Shown here in pieces: positions 19,825-31,255 of a stretch of DNA of 64,000 bases (its first letter is position 1; the number at the start of each line of letters is the position of its first letter). The stretch is taken from NCBI GenBank assembly GCA_947646735.1, contig CANTFK010000983.1, positions 372,001 to 436,000 on the forward strand, read 5' to 3'. The DNA is from Peronospora farinosa (lineage: Eukaryota > Oomycota > Peronosporomycetes > Peronosporales > Peronosporaceae). The position numbers and the translations under genes are program-made. Under the pieces are notes generated by a model, which was not told where the DNA came from, made no database searches, and was given only the letters and a program-made list of their open reading frames with translations.

Positions 19825-22800
19825 ATGAAGACCGACGTAAAAGTGGCGTATCAGGGAATGCCCGGTGCTTACTCGGAGAAGGCGACGCGTCAGTTGATAG
19901 GATCATCACCTAATATCGTGGCCGTGGGCTACGCTTCCTTTGACGAAGCGTTCCTAGCCGTGCAACGCGAAGAAGCGAACTTTGGTGTGCTCCCGATCGA
20001 AAACTCTCTAGGCGGCAGCATCCACGTTAATTACGATCTCCTGCTCAAGTTTGGGCTGTATATTGTGGGCGAATACGATCTGCGTGTAGAACATTCGCTA
20101 CTGGCGCTGCCGGGCGTAAACAAGAGCGACATCAAGACGGTTATCAGCCACCCGCAGGCGCTAGCCCAATGTGCGCACACTATCGCATCCATGGGGGCCA
20201 AACCCCAAGCAGAGTACGATACAGCAGGAAGTGCCAAGATGCTGGCGGAAAACCAGTGGAAGGACACGGCTGCGGTGGCTAGTGACTTGGCTGCAGAGTA
20301 CTACGGACTGCAGGTGTTGCAGCGCAATGTGGAAGATGATGCGGGCAACTTTACTCGCTTTTTGCTGCTGAGCAAGAAGGAGGACTTGGGTCTTGATGCA
20401 AACGTGGATACAGAGTTTAAAACGTCCCTTGTGTTCTCCTTTGTGGACAGCAACGAGAAGGGCCAACTCTACAAGGCACTGTCGGCATTTTCGCTGCGAG
20501 ACATTGACATGTCCAAGATTGAAAGTCGACCATGGGGACATACAGCTGAGCAGCAGTATCAAGACACGATGGAGTCATCTTCTGAGGACTTTTCACTCTC
20601 GGCTGAAAATGTCCGTAGGAAGTACAGCTATCTGTTCTACGTCGACCTCATTGGACGCCAGACGGATGAGAACGTCATTAATGCACTGCGTCACTTACGC
20701 GAGTTCTGCAAGTTTGTGCGTGTGTTGGGGTCCTACCCAACCAAGGGGAAGCTGCTGGGCGAGGTGCGTAAGATGTTAGAAGCGGTTGGCGCGTACCAGG
20801 CCAACCCGATAACTGCGTCACCGGCGATTTTGCCACAAGAGCATAAATCAGTGCGCTTGAACATTGGTATCTACGGCTTTGGTAACTTTGGACAGTTCTT
20901 GGCTAAGACGATGACCAAGTCACACGAGATTCGGGCTACCTCGCGTACAGACTACTCTACTGTGGCTGTGCAGATTGGATGCAAGTACTACGATTCATCG
21001 ACGCAGCTGGAGCAGTTCTTCGATGGATTGGATGTTCTCGTGCTCTGTGTCAGCATTTTGTCGTTTGAGAATGTGCTTAGCAAGATCCCGAAGCACCTGC
21101 TGGAAAAACTCGTGATTGTGGATGTATTATCCGTAAAAACGCACCCGAAACAGATCCTGCTCAAGGACCTGCCTCATAGCGCAAGCATTTTGTGTACGCA
21201 CCCAATGTTTGGCCCTGAAAGTGGCAAGTACTCGTGGAGAGGTCTGCGTATGATGTACGAAAAAGTACGGATTGTTTCTGGTGAGCACAACCACGTAATG
21301 GATAACTTCCTGCAAATTTTCGAGACGGAAATGTGTCGCATGCTGGAGATGACGTGCGAGTCCCACGACGAGTATGCTGCCAGCAGCCAATTTCTGACTC
21401 ACTTGACTGGCCGAATTCTCAGCGTGCAGGGCGTGAAAAACACGCCAATCGACACTCGTGGGTTCAAGAACCTCGTGCGGCTGGTGGAGGACACATGCAA
21501 GGACAGCTTCAATCTCTTCCAGGGTCTTTACAAGTTCAACCCTAACTCTGAGCAGCAAATTGACAAGTTCCGCGAGTCTCTCGCCGAAGTCACGCAAAGA
21601 CTTGGTACCATCCAGACCACTGAGTCTATGGCTCGTGAAGACGCCCCAATGACGGAGAAGTATCCGCAAAACCCGCTGCTGGGCAAGATCGCTGCGTCGA
21701 AGACGGTGGTAATCCACGGCATGGCAAAGCAGCTGGAGGCGGAGGGCAAGCAGGTGTGGTCGCTATGTGTGGGCGAGCCCGACTTCTCCCCTGCTCAGCG
21801 CGTGCTAAAGGCTGGTATGACGGCTTTGGATCAGGGCAACGTGAAGTACACCGACGTGAAGGGCACGGCGGAGCTGCGCTCTTTGATCGCGCAGTACCTG
21901 GAGACGTGCAAGGGCGTGAAGTACGACCCGCTGACCGAGATTCTTGTGTCAAACGGCGCGAAGCAAACCGTGTACCAGGCTCTGCTGACAATCACCAAGC
22001 CTGGCGAGCAAGTGCTGATCCCGGCGCCGTACTGGGTAAGCTACCCGGAGATGGTGAAGCTGACGGGTGGCGAGCCTGTGATCTTGCAGACAAAGCTGTC
22101 GGAGAGTTACCTGATCGATCCGGTGGAGCTAGAGAAAGCGCTGGAAGCCAACCCCCGAGTGAAGTCGCTGATGCTGTGCAATCCGAGCAACCCTGCTGGC
22201 ACGGTCCACTCACCGGCTCAACTGGAGAGCATCGCTGCGGTTCTGCGGAAGCCTCACTTCCGTCATATCCTGGTTATTGCTGATGAAATTTATGAGCAGT
22301 TGGTGTACCAGGATGAGGGCGAGGCCAAACGCGAGCACCAGAGCTTCGCGACACTGCCGGGCATGTACGAACGCACGCTGACAGTCAATGGCTTTTCGAA
22401 GTCCCACGCGATGCCAGGTCTACGCATTGGCTACTTAGCGGCACCAAAGTACTTTGTGCAGGTATGCACGAAGCTGCAGGGCCAGTTGACGTCCTGCGCG
22501 AACTCAGTCGGCCAGGCTGCTGCCGCGGAGGCTATGAGGCTTGAGATGGAGTGTGTCTCCCAGAACAAGGAGCGCATGACGGAGACGCTGGCAATCATGG
22601 ATGAGAAGCGCAAGTACATTGTGAAGCGCCTGCAGGCGATCCCGCAGCTGGCCTTCGCGTACCCGACGTCGGCATTCTACGTCTTCATGGACCTGTCTTC
22701 GTACTTCGAAGGCAAGCAGGGCACGACGACCGACAAGAGTGAGGTGGTGAAGGACGCTGACGACTTTTGCGAGTACCTGTTACGCCACTTCCACGTGGCT

Positions 22801-22926
22801 CTGGTGCCCGGTTCGGCATTCGGGGTGAAGAATGGTCTTCGTATCTCGTACGCCTCATCGATGGAGACGATCAAGCATGCAATGGATGGCTTGGAGCAGT
22901 CATTGGGCGCGCTGACGTTTGCTTAG
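19825..22926 (+). CDS. trifunctional prephenate dehydratase / prephenate-arogenate dehydrogenase / aminotransferase
   Basis: A 1033-residue intronless fusion covering the branch from prephenate to Phe and Tyr. Residues ~5-185 are prephenate/arogenate dehydratase (YQGMPGAYSEKA, PIENSLGGSI, and the NFTRF motif at 175-179). Residues ~198-305 are an ACT domain with the ESRP Phe-binding motif (233-236), so feedback by Phe is expected. Residues ~345-595 are a TyrA-type dehydrogenase: Rossmann GIYGFGNFGQFLA and THPMFGPESGK, the latter reminiscent of plant arogenate dehydrogenases. Residues ~612-1033 are a class I PLP aminotransferase (NPSNPAGTV, IADEIYEQLVY, and the lysine in GFSKSHAMPGLRIG). All three active sites look intact. 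Whether prephenate or arogenate is preferred cannot be read from sequence. Confidence 0.95.
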   Translation: MKTDVKVAYQGMPGAYSEKATRQLIGSSPNIVAVGYASFDEAFLAVQREEANFGVLPIENSLGGSIHVNYDLLLKFGLYIVGEYDLRVEHSLLALPGVNKSDIKTVISHPQALAQCAHTIASMGAKPQAEYDTAGSAKMLAENQWKDTAAVASDLAAEYYGLQVLQRNVEDDAGNFTRFLLLSKKEDLGLDANVDTEFKTSLVFSFVDSNEKGQLYKALSAFSLRDIDMSKIESRPWGHTAEQQYQDTMESSSEDFSLSAENVRRKYSYLFYVDLIGRQTDENVINALRHLREFCKFVRVLGSYPTKGKLLGEVRKMLEAVGAYQANPITASPAILPQEHKSVRLNIGIYGFGNFGQFLAKTMTKSHEIRATSRTDYSTVAVQIGCKYYDSSTQLEQFFDGLDVLVLCVSILSFENVLSKIPKHLLEKLVIVDVLSVKTHPKQILLKDLPHSASILCTHPMFGPESGKYSWRGLRMMYEKVRIVSGEHNHVMDNFLQIFETEMCRMLEMTCESHDEYAASSQFLTHLTGRILSVQGVKNTPIDTRGFKNLVRLVEDTCKDSFNLFQGLYKFNPNSEQQIDKFRESLAEVTQRLGTIQTTESMAREDAPMTEKYPQNPLLGKIAASKTVVIHGMAKQLEAEGKQVWSLCVGEPDFSPAQRVLKAGMTALDQGNVKYTDVKGTAELRSLIAQYLETCKGVKYDPLTEILVSNGAKQTVYQALLTITKPGEQVLIPAPYWVSYPEMVKLTGGEPVILQTKLSESYLIDPVELEKALEANPRVKSLMLCNPSNPAGTVHSPAQLESIAAVLRKPHFRHILVIADEIYEQLVYQDEGEAKREHQSFATLPGMYERTLTVNGFSKSHAMPGLRIGYLAAPKYFVQVCTKLQGQLTSCANSVGQAAAAEAMRLEMECVSQNKERMTETLAIMDEKRKYIVKRLQAIPQLAFAYPTSAFYVFMDLSSYFEGKQGTTTDKSEVVKDADDFCEYLLRHFHVALVPGSAFGVKNGLRISYASSMETIKHAMDGLEQSLGALTFA

Positions 22927-23390
22927 GTTATGCAGTGACCTTTTGGAAGCTGAAGCAGGCATCTATTGAATATACATGTTTGACGCGATGAGGTCGACAA
23001 AATGTGTGTGCAATTTGAGACGACAATTTGCTCACGCACATGGCCCACTTTTATTATGCCTTTAAAAACAGGCTAATGTTCCAACCGGTCAACCAAAGTA
23101 CAGTCGGAAAGCGTGACTTCCTGAGGTCAGCGCTCTCCTGGTACCTGGCTTGAGCACGCCACCGGATCACTTTGGCGTGCCACGTATTTCCTGGCTGATT
23201 GGTGACGCGTATCAATAATGTCACAACGACCGGGTGGTGCAAAGTCATGACTCAAAGAAGCGAAAAAAAGAGGACGGTGCACCTACAAGGTGAGTTTGCT
23301 GCTTCACAAACCCCTTTGACTTTTAAGGTCGCTCGATTTTGGCGAAAAAGTGGTCAAAACGTTTGCCAAATTGCAACGTTTTTCGTGCAA

Positions 23391-25369
23391 ATGTCCGTTA
23401 AGGCATTGAACCAGAATCGTCGCGCGCAGGTTGCAGAGACGATGGTGCTCGCTTTGATGGCCGGATGGATCACGTACCTGATTCAGAAGAAGAAGGAGTA
23501 TCTGCACGAGGGCATAGAGAAAACGTCGCGACTGACAAAACAGCGGCTGCTGCAGACCGTTTCGATGTCGTATTCACTCTTTGTCCTGTATATCCTGGGC
23601 TTGTCCACTGTTATGTGGTCTATTTGTCGACATCAGACTCTGTCTAAAGCTCTCCGTGCGTCGTCCAGGTTCGTGTTTAGTACTTACTCAAATGACCATA
23701 ATTGTCGTTGTAGACCAAGGTATTCACTTGAAAAACTATGGGGGGTAGACATGAGCGCGACACTGGTCTTGTCGTAGGCTGTGTACTGCCTCCTTTTGTG
23801 CTCTTTAGTCGCCTATTGGTGGGGATGTATCATGAAGAAGGTTTTTCAAGTTTTACTTTTTTTTACGCATGGACCAGCATTTCCATTGGTGTCAGTGTGC
23901 TGCTCAAGGTTGCGGTGTTTGGGACTGTGACATCATGCAGTGTAAACGCCCTCGTGGATATGGTGTTGCTGCCGGTGGCATTCGGCCTGTTCAGTCCGGT
24001 GGAAGCGGAGTGGAGGTTTTTGTTAGCTACCGGTGGACGAGTCATTGTGGCCGCTGTGTTATCTGCGGGCTTCAAGCTCCTACCTCGGTCATTCACTATT
24101 GGAGAAGCGATGCTCGTTGCTGAAGGCATCGGCCTTTGCTTGTATGATCTTGTTCTTGTCACGGTTAAAAAAGTACGTCCGTCGACTTCTTTTCAGATGA
24201 CAACGCCACTGATCTTTTCTTTTGTGATGTAGGTAAGTGAATGCGATATCATCGACTTGCAGCCCGTGGTGCTTCACCCGTGGCTCATCATTGACATTGA
24301 CCGACCAGACTATGTAATGGCGCTGCAGGTTGGAATGATGGGGTCGTTGCTGGTGTGCGTGGCGCTAATTCCGCTTTTATGGTCTTATGGAACTCCGTCG
24401 CCCACTATTGTTGCGCAGCCGTTGCCTGTGAAAGGAACGGTGACGTTTGTACTCACAGTTGCGGTGGTTGTAGGCGGTGTGGTATATCCGTGGAGCTGTT
24501 TTTTGTTGCAGACGTGGAACCCCATTGCGTGGCTACTTGGCTTCCTTATGGAGTCGAGCGATGTCTCAGTATTCTTACCACCACGATTCGAACTGATAGG
24601 ATACTGGGCGGTTTGTATGGTCGTTTTGATTCCATTCTTTGCGTTCATCTCAACCCGCTTAGCGCTGCGTAACATTGTCGCACGAAAGCTATTCCATCTC
24701 TTGGCGGTATTGATGCTTGGCCCAGCATCACTTATTGATGCCTCCATGCTGTCATTAAGTTATGGCGTGGCTCTCAGCAGCTTCGTCCTCGTGGAGTGTG
24801 TTCGCGCGCTGGCACTGCCACCCTTCGGTCAGTCGATCGCTGAATTTATGCGATCATTCATCGATCATCGCGAAGGCGGACTTGTCATTTTGACCCACTC
24901 GTACTTGCTGCTCGGCTGTGCTTTGCCACTATGGCTAGCTTCATCGTCAATCAGGATATCTGCAGTCGCAGCAAATGCTGGTGTGCTTGCACTGGGTGTC
25001 GGAGATGCAATGGGAGCCACCGTGGGCTTGAGCATTGGCAAGCGCACAATTTTCGGCAGCAAGACTGTGGAAGGATGTGCAGCTGTGTTCATTTCGATGA
25101 TGCTTGCTTCAATACCGCTTCACGACTACCATTTGCGCTCATTCTATAATGGGGAGCACGTTCAGGTATGATATCGACGATTGCGCTGTGGTGAAGCCAT
25201 TGATTTATGTACTAATGGATATGTTTTGCTACGCTGCTAGTTGGTGCTGCTCACAGCAGCAACCATTCTGACAACCGTACTAGAGGCTGCAACAGCGCAA
25301 ATTGACAATCTGGTACTCCCCCTCTTCTTTTATACGGCGTGCAATTTAGTAGATTGTCATCGAGTGTGA
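23391..25369 (+). CDS. dolichol kinase
   Basis: A 587-residue multi-spanning membrane protein, CTP-dependent, that makes dolichyl phosphate for N-glycosylation at the ER. Four exons: 23391-23668, 23749-24172, 24233-25165 and 25241-25369; introns of 80, 60 and 75 nt keep phase and total length is a multiple of three. The C-terminal catalytic part is characteristic: RKLFHLLAVLMLGP, REGGLVILTHSYLLLG, and LGVGDAMGATVGLSIGKR with SKTVEGCAA for the CTP-binding loop, then TTVLEAATAQIDNLVLP in the last exon. The N-terminal half is a series of hydrophobic helices. The start at 23391 (MSVKALNQ) is the ATG nearest the conserved part; an in-frame ATG at 23247 is possible. Confidence 0.9.
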
Positions 25370-25926
25370 ATCCAGTCAAGCTACTTTTAAGCTTTGACGA
25401 GCGACAACGAGATACTTTTCATTCAGGTCATCACTTTTACTTGATGTTGCACGTTCGTGACTCGACAATTATATGCTAACTTTGTTCCTTACTGCATGTT
25501 GCACTCATCATAATTGGTCACGCCAGTACGCTAAGCGCAAACTCGAGACCATACGTCACATACCGATGGTTCTTTGTCAGTCTTGTCAGCGGTAGGGTGC
25601 ACACTTCTCCCCGTTCGGATCTGGCGTCCCGAAGAATCGTTCCGAGCAAGTTCGAGGTTTCAACACATTTTATACAACAAAACGACGGACTGATGAGCTT
25701 TCAAAACTCAAGAAGGATCGATCGAACACGTTGTTGTTACATGTTTATCCTACTTTTTACTTAACGGCTCTCACGAAACAAAGTGCATGTGCGAACTCGG
25801 AAGATTAACGACTCCAGGGCAAGCCCCAGTGGACCATTGTATCGATTGAACGAACATACGACATGCATAGTCCGCTACTAGGTATTTCGTATGCGCGTTA
25901 GGACCTTGCTCTGCACTTTTGACAAG
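25370..25926. other. gap without a recognised gene
   Basis: Nothing coding or repetitive is evident between the dolichol kinase stop and the inverted repeat that follows. Confidence 0.5.
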
Positions 25927-26073
25927 AGTGAAACACTGCACGATATCGTGGTTTTTTCATCTGGAAAGCAGAAGTGGCTGGCCCCATAAACATGTGAGGC
26001 TCGCTCATGTCTACGGATCCAGCCACTTCTGTCTTCCGGATTAGAAACCACGATATCGTGCAATGTTTGACCA
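25927..26073. repeat. long imperfect inverted repeat (hairpin or MITE-like)
   Basis: Arms of about 55 nt, 25927-25981 and 26019-26073, are inverted complements with only a few mismatches, separated by ~37 nt. Each arm contains the 12-nt palindrome CACGATATCGTG and the inner ends read AGAAGTGGCTGG and CCAGCCACTTCT. The element sits in the gap between dolichol kinase and the mutarotase gene. It could be a miniature inverted-repeat transposon or a small-RNA precursor; no target-site duplication is clear. Confidence 0.8.
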
Positions 26074-26218
26074 TGAATTCTTGCATCTGCATGAAGAGAA
26101 ATGTGTAATATGATAACCACATGTCAGATGTCTTAGAAACAAAATAGTTGCGGTTTGTTCATAAATTTCTAATTAGTCTTGAGCTTGTCACCTCAATGCT
26201 ACGATGAAACATGAAATT

Positions 26219-27181
26219 TTACATCGTAAAAACTGAAATGCTCTGCTTCAACGTGTAGGTTTTGCCAGCGAGAAGAGGTTGCATCTCGCTCACACGGCCG
26301 GGCTCAATAGCAACCATGTTCTTATACTCTTCATTATCGAAATCTTGCATGGCCTTCGCACGTTCAACCCACGGATTCCACACGACAAGGTCGGTCTTGG
26401 TCTTTAGCACTTCCTGGTTGTCCATAGAGCTAATAGACCCCTCCTTCCTGACACTCACAGTGCGTTGCACGGTATTGGTGCCATCAATCAAAATTTGCAC
26501 CTCGTCAGGGGCGTTTCGGTACACATTGTCGGTCTCCGCAGCAAAATCAATGTACTCGCGACTCTCCGTCTTGTTCACCTTGGCGACCTTATCGAAGTAG
26601 TTGACGCCCTTAAGACCAGACACTACCGCACCCTTGTTACGCACATCGTCCACCCAGAGGTAGTTGTGCAGTAGCGCGTGGAACTCGATCTGCTGCGTAA
26701 ACGTGTTGGTCACATGCAGCGCTGTCGTCAATTCGTTGGCATACAGCTTCACCTCGTATTCGAGCTTAAAATCAACTGGCCATATCGCACGGGTTTTCTC
26801 ACTCGACTCCATGGTGAAGGTGGCCATGCTGGGGGTTTTCTCTTCATAAGAATTCTTGCTGCTGATCAACGTCCAGTTGGTCGTTCGGGCGAAACCGTGG
26901 CTAGGGAAGCCCTCGCGACTGCCAAAGTTCGGAAAAATGATGGGGATGCCGCCACGAATGGGCTGCTCGAAATCCATAAAAGACCTTTTGGACAGAAACA
27001 AAATATCGAGATTGCGATCCATTGACGCACGGAATGACAGCACTTGAGCACCAAAGAGAGAGATCTCAGCAGTGGAGCCGTCCGGGTGCGCAAGTTTCAC
27101 GGTCTTTCCCGACTCCGCGTGGGCAGAAGCAACCATAGTCAATACGATAGCGGCGGTTTTCAAGATGAAGGCGTAAACCAT
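26219..27181 (-). CDS. secreted glucose-6-phosphate 1-epimerase-like mutarotase
   Basis: A 320-residue aldose-1-epimerase superfamily protein of the YeaD / hexose-6-phosphate mutarotase type, which interconverts alpha and beta anomers. Markers are RGGIPIIFPNFG, SHGFAR, the histidine in FHALLHNYLWV and the glutamate in VAIEPGRVSEM near the C-terminus. I start at 27181: MVYAFILKTAAIVLTMVASAHA is a clean signal peptide. The frame is open to 27283, but that 34-residue extension would bury the signal. Family members are usually cytosolic, so an apoplastic or cell-wall location is unusual. Phosphate-binding arginines appear kept, so the natural substrate outside the cell is unclear. Confidence 0.88.
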   Translation of the reverse strand: MVYAFILKTAAIVLTMVASAHAESGKTVKLAHPDGSTAEISLFGAQVLSFRASMDRNLDILFLSKRSFMDFEQPIRGGIPIIFPNFGSREGFPSHGFARTTNWTLISSKNSYEEKTPSMATFTMESSEKTRAIWPVDFKLEYEVKLYANELTTALHVTNTFTQQIEFHALLHNYLWVDDVRNKGAVVSGLKGVNYFDKVAKVNKTESREYIDFAAETDNVYRNAPDEVQILIDGTNTVQRTVSVRKEGSISSMDNQEVLKTKTDLVVWNPWVERAKAMQDFDNEEYKNMVAIEPGRVSEMQPLLAGKTYTLKQSISVFTM

Positions 27182-29243
27182 GACGATGATGGTGTGGTAG
27201 ATCTTGAGCTCTTGTTGCTTGGAAGGCAAGTTTGCGAATGGCAACAGCAGTGCCCGAAACAAGTCCGTATTGTACAGGTGCATCTCTACCGTCTCTCACT
27301 CAGTCCAAAGTGTCGCATCACATAACATGGGGAACCTCGTATGGTTAAAAATGTTCTGTATCCATCAATGATGATCGGACAGTCAGGCTGGTGTATGCAC
27401 TGGATGTAGTGGTATTTTCCAGCCCCCCCTTTTACCTTGGCCCCACTATGGGTGGCTTCCTGTCCAAGGAAAAGGGGACCAGTACGGAGGTCTCCGTCTC
27501 TGTCCGTTGCTACCCAAAGGCGCAAATTGGAATGTCTCATGATATTTCATGCATACATCACCAAGCTTGACACGATCTCATATGATACACCTATCTATAT
27601 CGATGGATATGTTTTGTTGAAATCACTTACGGGCTTAAGCAGGATCTCCATTTGTGTCAGTGTCGCGATCCTTTTTTTTGGGTGAATACTGCTGTTGCCA
27701 TCGGATTTGGAAGATACTGATCACGCGAAGCTGTTTTTACGCTCTACGTCCCTGTCAATCCGATATCTCGGATCAAAACTTGTTTTTTAGTGTGCATCGG
27801 ACCGTTGTTTGGTACTGCACGGCGTCACCGTTTGACACATCAGAAAGAGTTGGAGCATTAAGTTGTTGGCGAACGTTGGACACTCGTGCAGGCGATGGTA
27901 AGAAATTTCTTACTTGAGCTCCTCCCCATTTCTTCTGTAAGGTTTGCGTTGTTTGAGTAAATCCAGCCACGCTTCGCCAGAGTTGCTAATAATGAAGCAT
28001 CGTCAAATTTGAAAGAGTTTGCGCTCAGTAATAACACACTTAAGGCCAGACAGGTCTTGAGCTTCTCGAGGACGTCCACTTTGAAGGTAAAATGCCACTC
28101 GTAGCCAACATTTTCGAGCAAGTTCGGTAGTCAGTATTTCATAAACCGCTATCAAAGCTCGTCTCGATCATCACCTGCGTCACGCTTCACTTATGCAGAC
28201 TCATTATCGCACGACTCGTGGACTTCCAACTCAAAACAGACTCGTTTGATAGAAGGCCAAACAAATCCTGTTTCAGTGATTGCCGGTCGCTGGGATTGAA
28301 CGCATTTGAGCATGCTCGACTTGCTGTTTTGGCCACTAGCAAGGATAACCCAGAATCGCCGATGACAGGTGCTATATCGGGCAGGTTCGTAAAATGTCGT
28401 CCCTTGGGCCCATGGATCGATGACCTCACGAGCACTTAACGGAACTGTCTCGTGGGAAAGAGAACCATCTACGTTTGCATCATAATTTCTCAGGAGACAT
28501 CCACATTGCTTATCCCAGGAAGTAGAGGACATGTTGTTGGGACAAGTGGTCTTGCCACTTTTTGTCAGTGAACGTATGTGTCACCAGCTCTAGTCGAATG
28601 TTTTTCAATCTGTGAGTAAGCGTTCCTATTCTCTCGACGCGTGCTCGCCTCGAATAGCATCGCCAAGAAGATCGGCGGAGTGATCTTTGGACCAAACGTG
28701 TGCGATGCTCTGCAGCTTGGGAGCGACCTCAAGGTCATCCTCTGCAAGATATCCGATCGCCGGCACAAGTAACTTTACTGAGGTATATCTCAATCGGATC
28801 CCCCCACTTCAATCTCTTTCTGATCGATTGACTAGTTCTCGTCACTCAACGCAATTTTAAAGCAAAGCATGCTGCTACTTTGGTGCATTGCATATGGCTT
28901 CCTGCCATCACTGTTTGCATCGTCGGTCATTATGATCGCATAATAAAAAGCTTAAGAACTTTGCATGTGATCGAGCGCAAAGCAGTATCGGCGATGGTAA
29001 ATAGTGAGCAGTATTCGAACAAGACTTGTTGTCAATGCGTGTAAGCTGAGGTCAATAATCGGCTTCATATTAAGACAATCAGCAATTATTGCCTGCACCC
29101 AACCGAGTGCGATTCAAGCTCATGTAACACCGAGTTGCAACACGCGTCCTACGTTGAGCACCACCAGAAGTATAGAGCATAGGTTCATGCAACGCAATGC
29201 TAACACAGACGTCAAGAAAGTGATTAACAGGTACACACACATC
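27182..29243. other. 2-kb gap, no supported gene
   Basis: Several short frames on both strands but none with a recognisable domain, and codon patterns do not persist. A 16-nt perfect palindrome, GTAAGAAATTTCTTAC, lies near 27,898. The minus-strand frame at 28,191-28,532 (113 residues) could be an exon of an unknown gene; I do not call it. Confidence 0.4.
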
Positions 29244-31130
29244 TTACTTGTCATTAGGCAACGTGTAATCCGGGGTCTCCTTGGCTAGGACAGTACGGTA
29301 GCGGTCCTTCATAATCTCGGACAGCAGCTCATGCATTCCAAGCGCCTCTGTGACACAGACGTCCACGCCCGGGTGTCTCGCTCTGACGTCCTCGATGATC
29401 TCCTTAATATCACCCTTTTCGCCAGCATGGCGACCGTTAGAAAGGAACATGATGGCACAGACAACGATTCCCGTCTTCACGGTGTAATAGTCAAGAGCTT
29501 GAGCCAATAGTGGATCATTGAAATCGTACTCTGCACCTTCGCGGCGCTCCATGCACGCGGTATCGACCAGTTTGACGTGCTCGTACCTCTGCAAAAGACC
29601 ACGCAACGCCTGGGCGACGAGCTCACGCGCCTCGTTTACGTCTCGGCTTGGTGTGCCATGGTCCACTACTAGAACGTTCACATCGTCAGTCACCGTCTTC
29701 AAGTCCACTACAGCTAGAATACGCTCCAAGAGAATTTGAGCCACCCGAGTATCTTCCGCATTCTCTTGGTCAACAAGGCAACCGCCAACGCGAACAGTGA
29801 GTGGCATTGAGGGCGTTGGTGTGGCTGCAGCCCAAACTTTGTTGATTGTCTTTGGAGAAATTCTGTCAGCGTACTGCTCTTGCCAAAGAACAATGGCAGC
29901 ACAACAACGTCGCTGGCATTATCTCCACGAGTAGCAAGGTGGTCAGTCAACACCATTCCAAAAGTCTTGGCTTCGAGCCCATACAGTTCGTTAGGGTTAA
30001 CGCGATTCGAAAATCGAAAGCTACAAGGCACAACAGGCTGACCGATAGACCGACTCAGTCGAAAGCTGATCTGACGTAGGTCAAGGTACGGCTCAGCTCG
30101 CAGTGATCCAATATTCACAAGCACCACCAACCGTGGAAGAGTCTTACTAGCAGCAAGACAAGACAGAACATCACCTGCTGTAGACAGCTTGTCTTCCTCA
30201 AGTATTTGGGCTAAAAAACCTTCACGGTATGTCGGATAGATGAGCTGCACTCCTAGCTCTTCCTTAATCCGACGATTGGCGCAAATCTTGCTCTCCGCAT
30301 AGAAACTTTTTGCCATGGCACTCATAGTCTTCTCCGCTTCTCCCACGACTGTTGAGGAGGTACTTGTACACCCAACAGCTCACAAGCATAAGCCGTGACT
30401 TCGTCCGATGGTGCTGGTTCATCGTCACACATGTTGTAGATTCCGCCTGGATTCGGCTGGGCTGCCGATGCCAGTAAAATATTAACGATATCATCGACAT
30501 GAATTCGACTAAACTTCCGACCTGGAATATGGATTATCGATGCCGTTCCACTTCGAACTTTTGTGAGTGTACCTCGACCAGGGCCATAGATTCCGGCGAT
30601 TCGAAACACATGAGCCGGAAGACCCGAATCTAACCACAATCTTTCAGCCTTGATCCGCATCTGAGATCTACCCACCGAAGAACCGACCGTAGCCGACTCA
30701 TCAACTTCTACACCATTAGTCTCTCCATAAACTCCTATGGTCAATAAGTAACTGACCCATTGGATCGAGTCTTTGGTGGCGCGGATGAGTGGTTCTTTCA
30801 AAGCGGCTAAAACAGGATCTGCCTGGCCTTCCAAACGCCCCGTTGGTACTGAAACTAGTACGTGAGTGACTCCTTGCAGAGCTTTTTCAAGTGATAATGA
30901 ATTAGTAGCGCTCCATGTGTCCCCGTCAAAGAGGAAAACACTTTGCGGGTGAGTAGTCGATGACTCGAATCGAAACAACTCGGAATTAGATTGACATAAT
31001 TGCGTGGCAGCTTCGACCGATCGAACGGTGCAGATACTTGGTACCCGATAGAATGGAATGCATGAGCTGCTCGGGATGCCGAATAGCCAAGACCAAATAC
31101 GAATAGCTTCTTCGAAGGAATGGACGACAT
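29244..31130 (-). pseudogene. SDR (NAD-binding epimerase-like) - CbiX fusion with three frameshifts
   Basis: One gene broken into four frames. It starts at 31130 with MSSIPSKKLFVFGLGYSASRAA, the NAD-binding fold of a YeeZ-like extended SDR. Homology then shifts frame near 31,030, continues through VSYLLTIGVYGETNGVEVDE and RIAGIYGPGRG, and shifts again near 30,338 just after SWEK into KTMSAMAKSF and ELGVQLIYPTYREGF, the SDR end. Two CbiX/sirohydrochlorin-chelatase-like halves follow: LVVLVNIGSLRAEPYLDL and, after a third shift near 29,860, VNVLVVDHGTPSRDVNEA to the stop. Each break is explained by one missing base, and no GT-AG intron fits. Either the gene is dying or the assembly has single-base errors. 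The CbiX catalytic histidine is kept only in the second half (DHGTPS). Confidence 0.75.
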
Positions 31131-31255
31131 TACTAAGTTTTATAAAGAGTGTTTACATAAAGTGTAGCCTTGATTTATCAGATTCGAAATATGAACACCG
31201 TAGAACCTGTCTAAAAAAATAATACTGCCTTAACTGATAACCTGTCTACACTGCA

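Noticed and set aside
23738..23748. ATG at 23,738 as start of a separate membrane protein
   Set aside because: It lies within an intron; GTTCGT...GGGTAG splicing in phase 2 joins the flanking dolichol kinase exons.
28191..28532. 113-residue minus-strand frame as a gene
   Set aside because: No domain, no signal peptide, no splice partners; left as unassigned.
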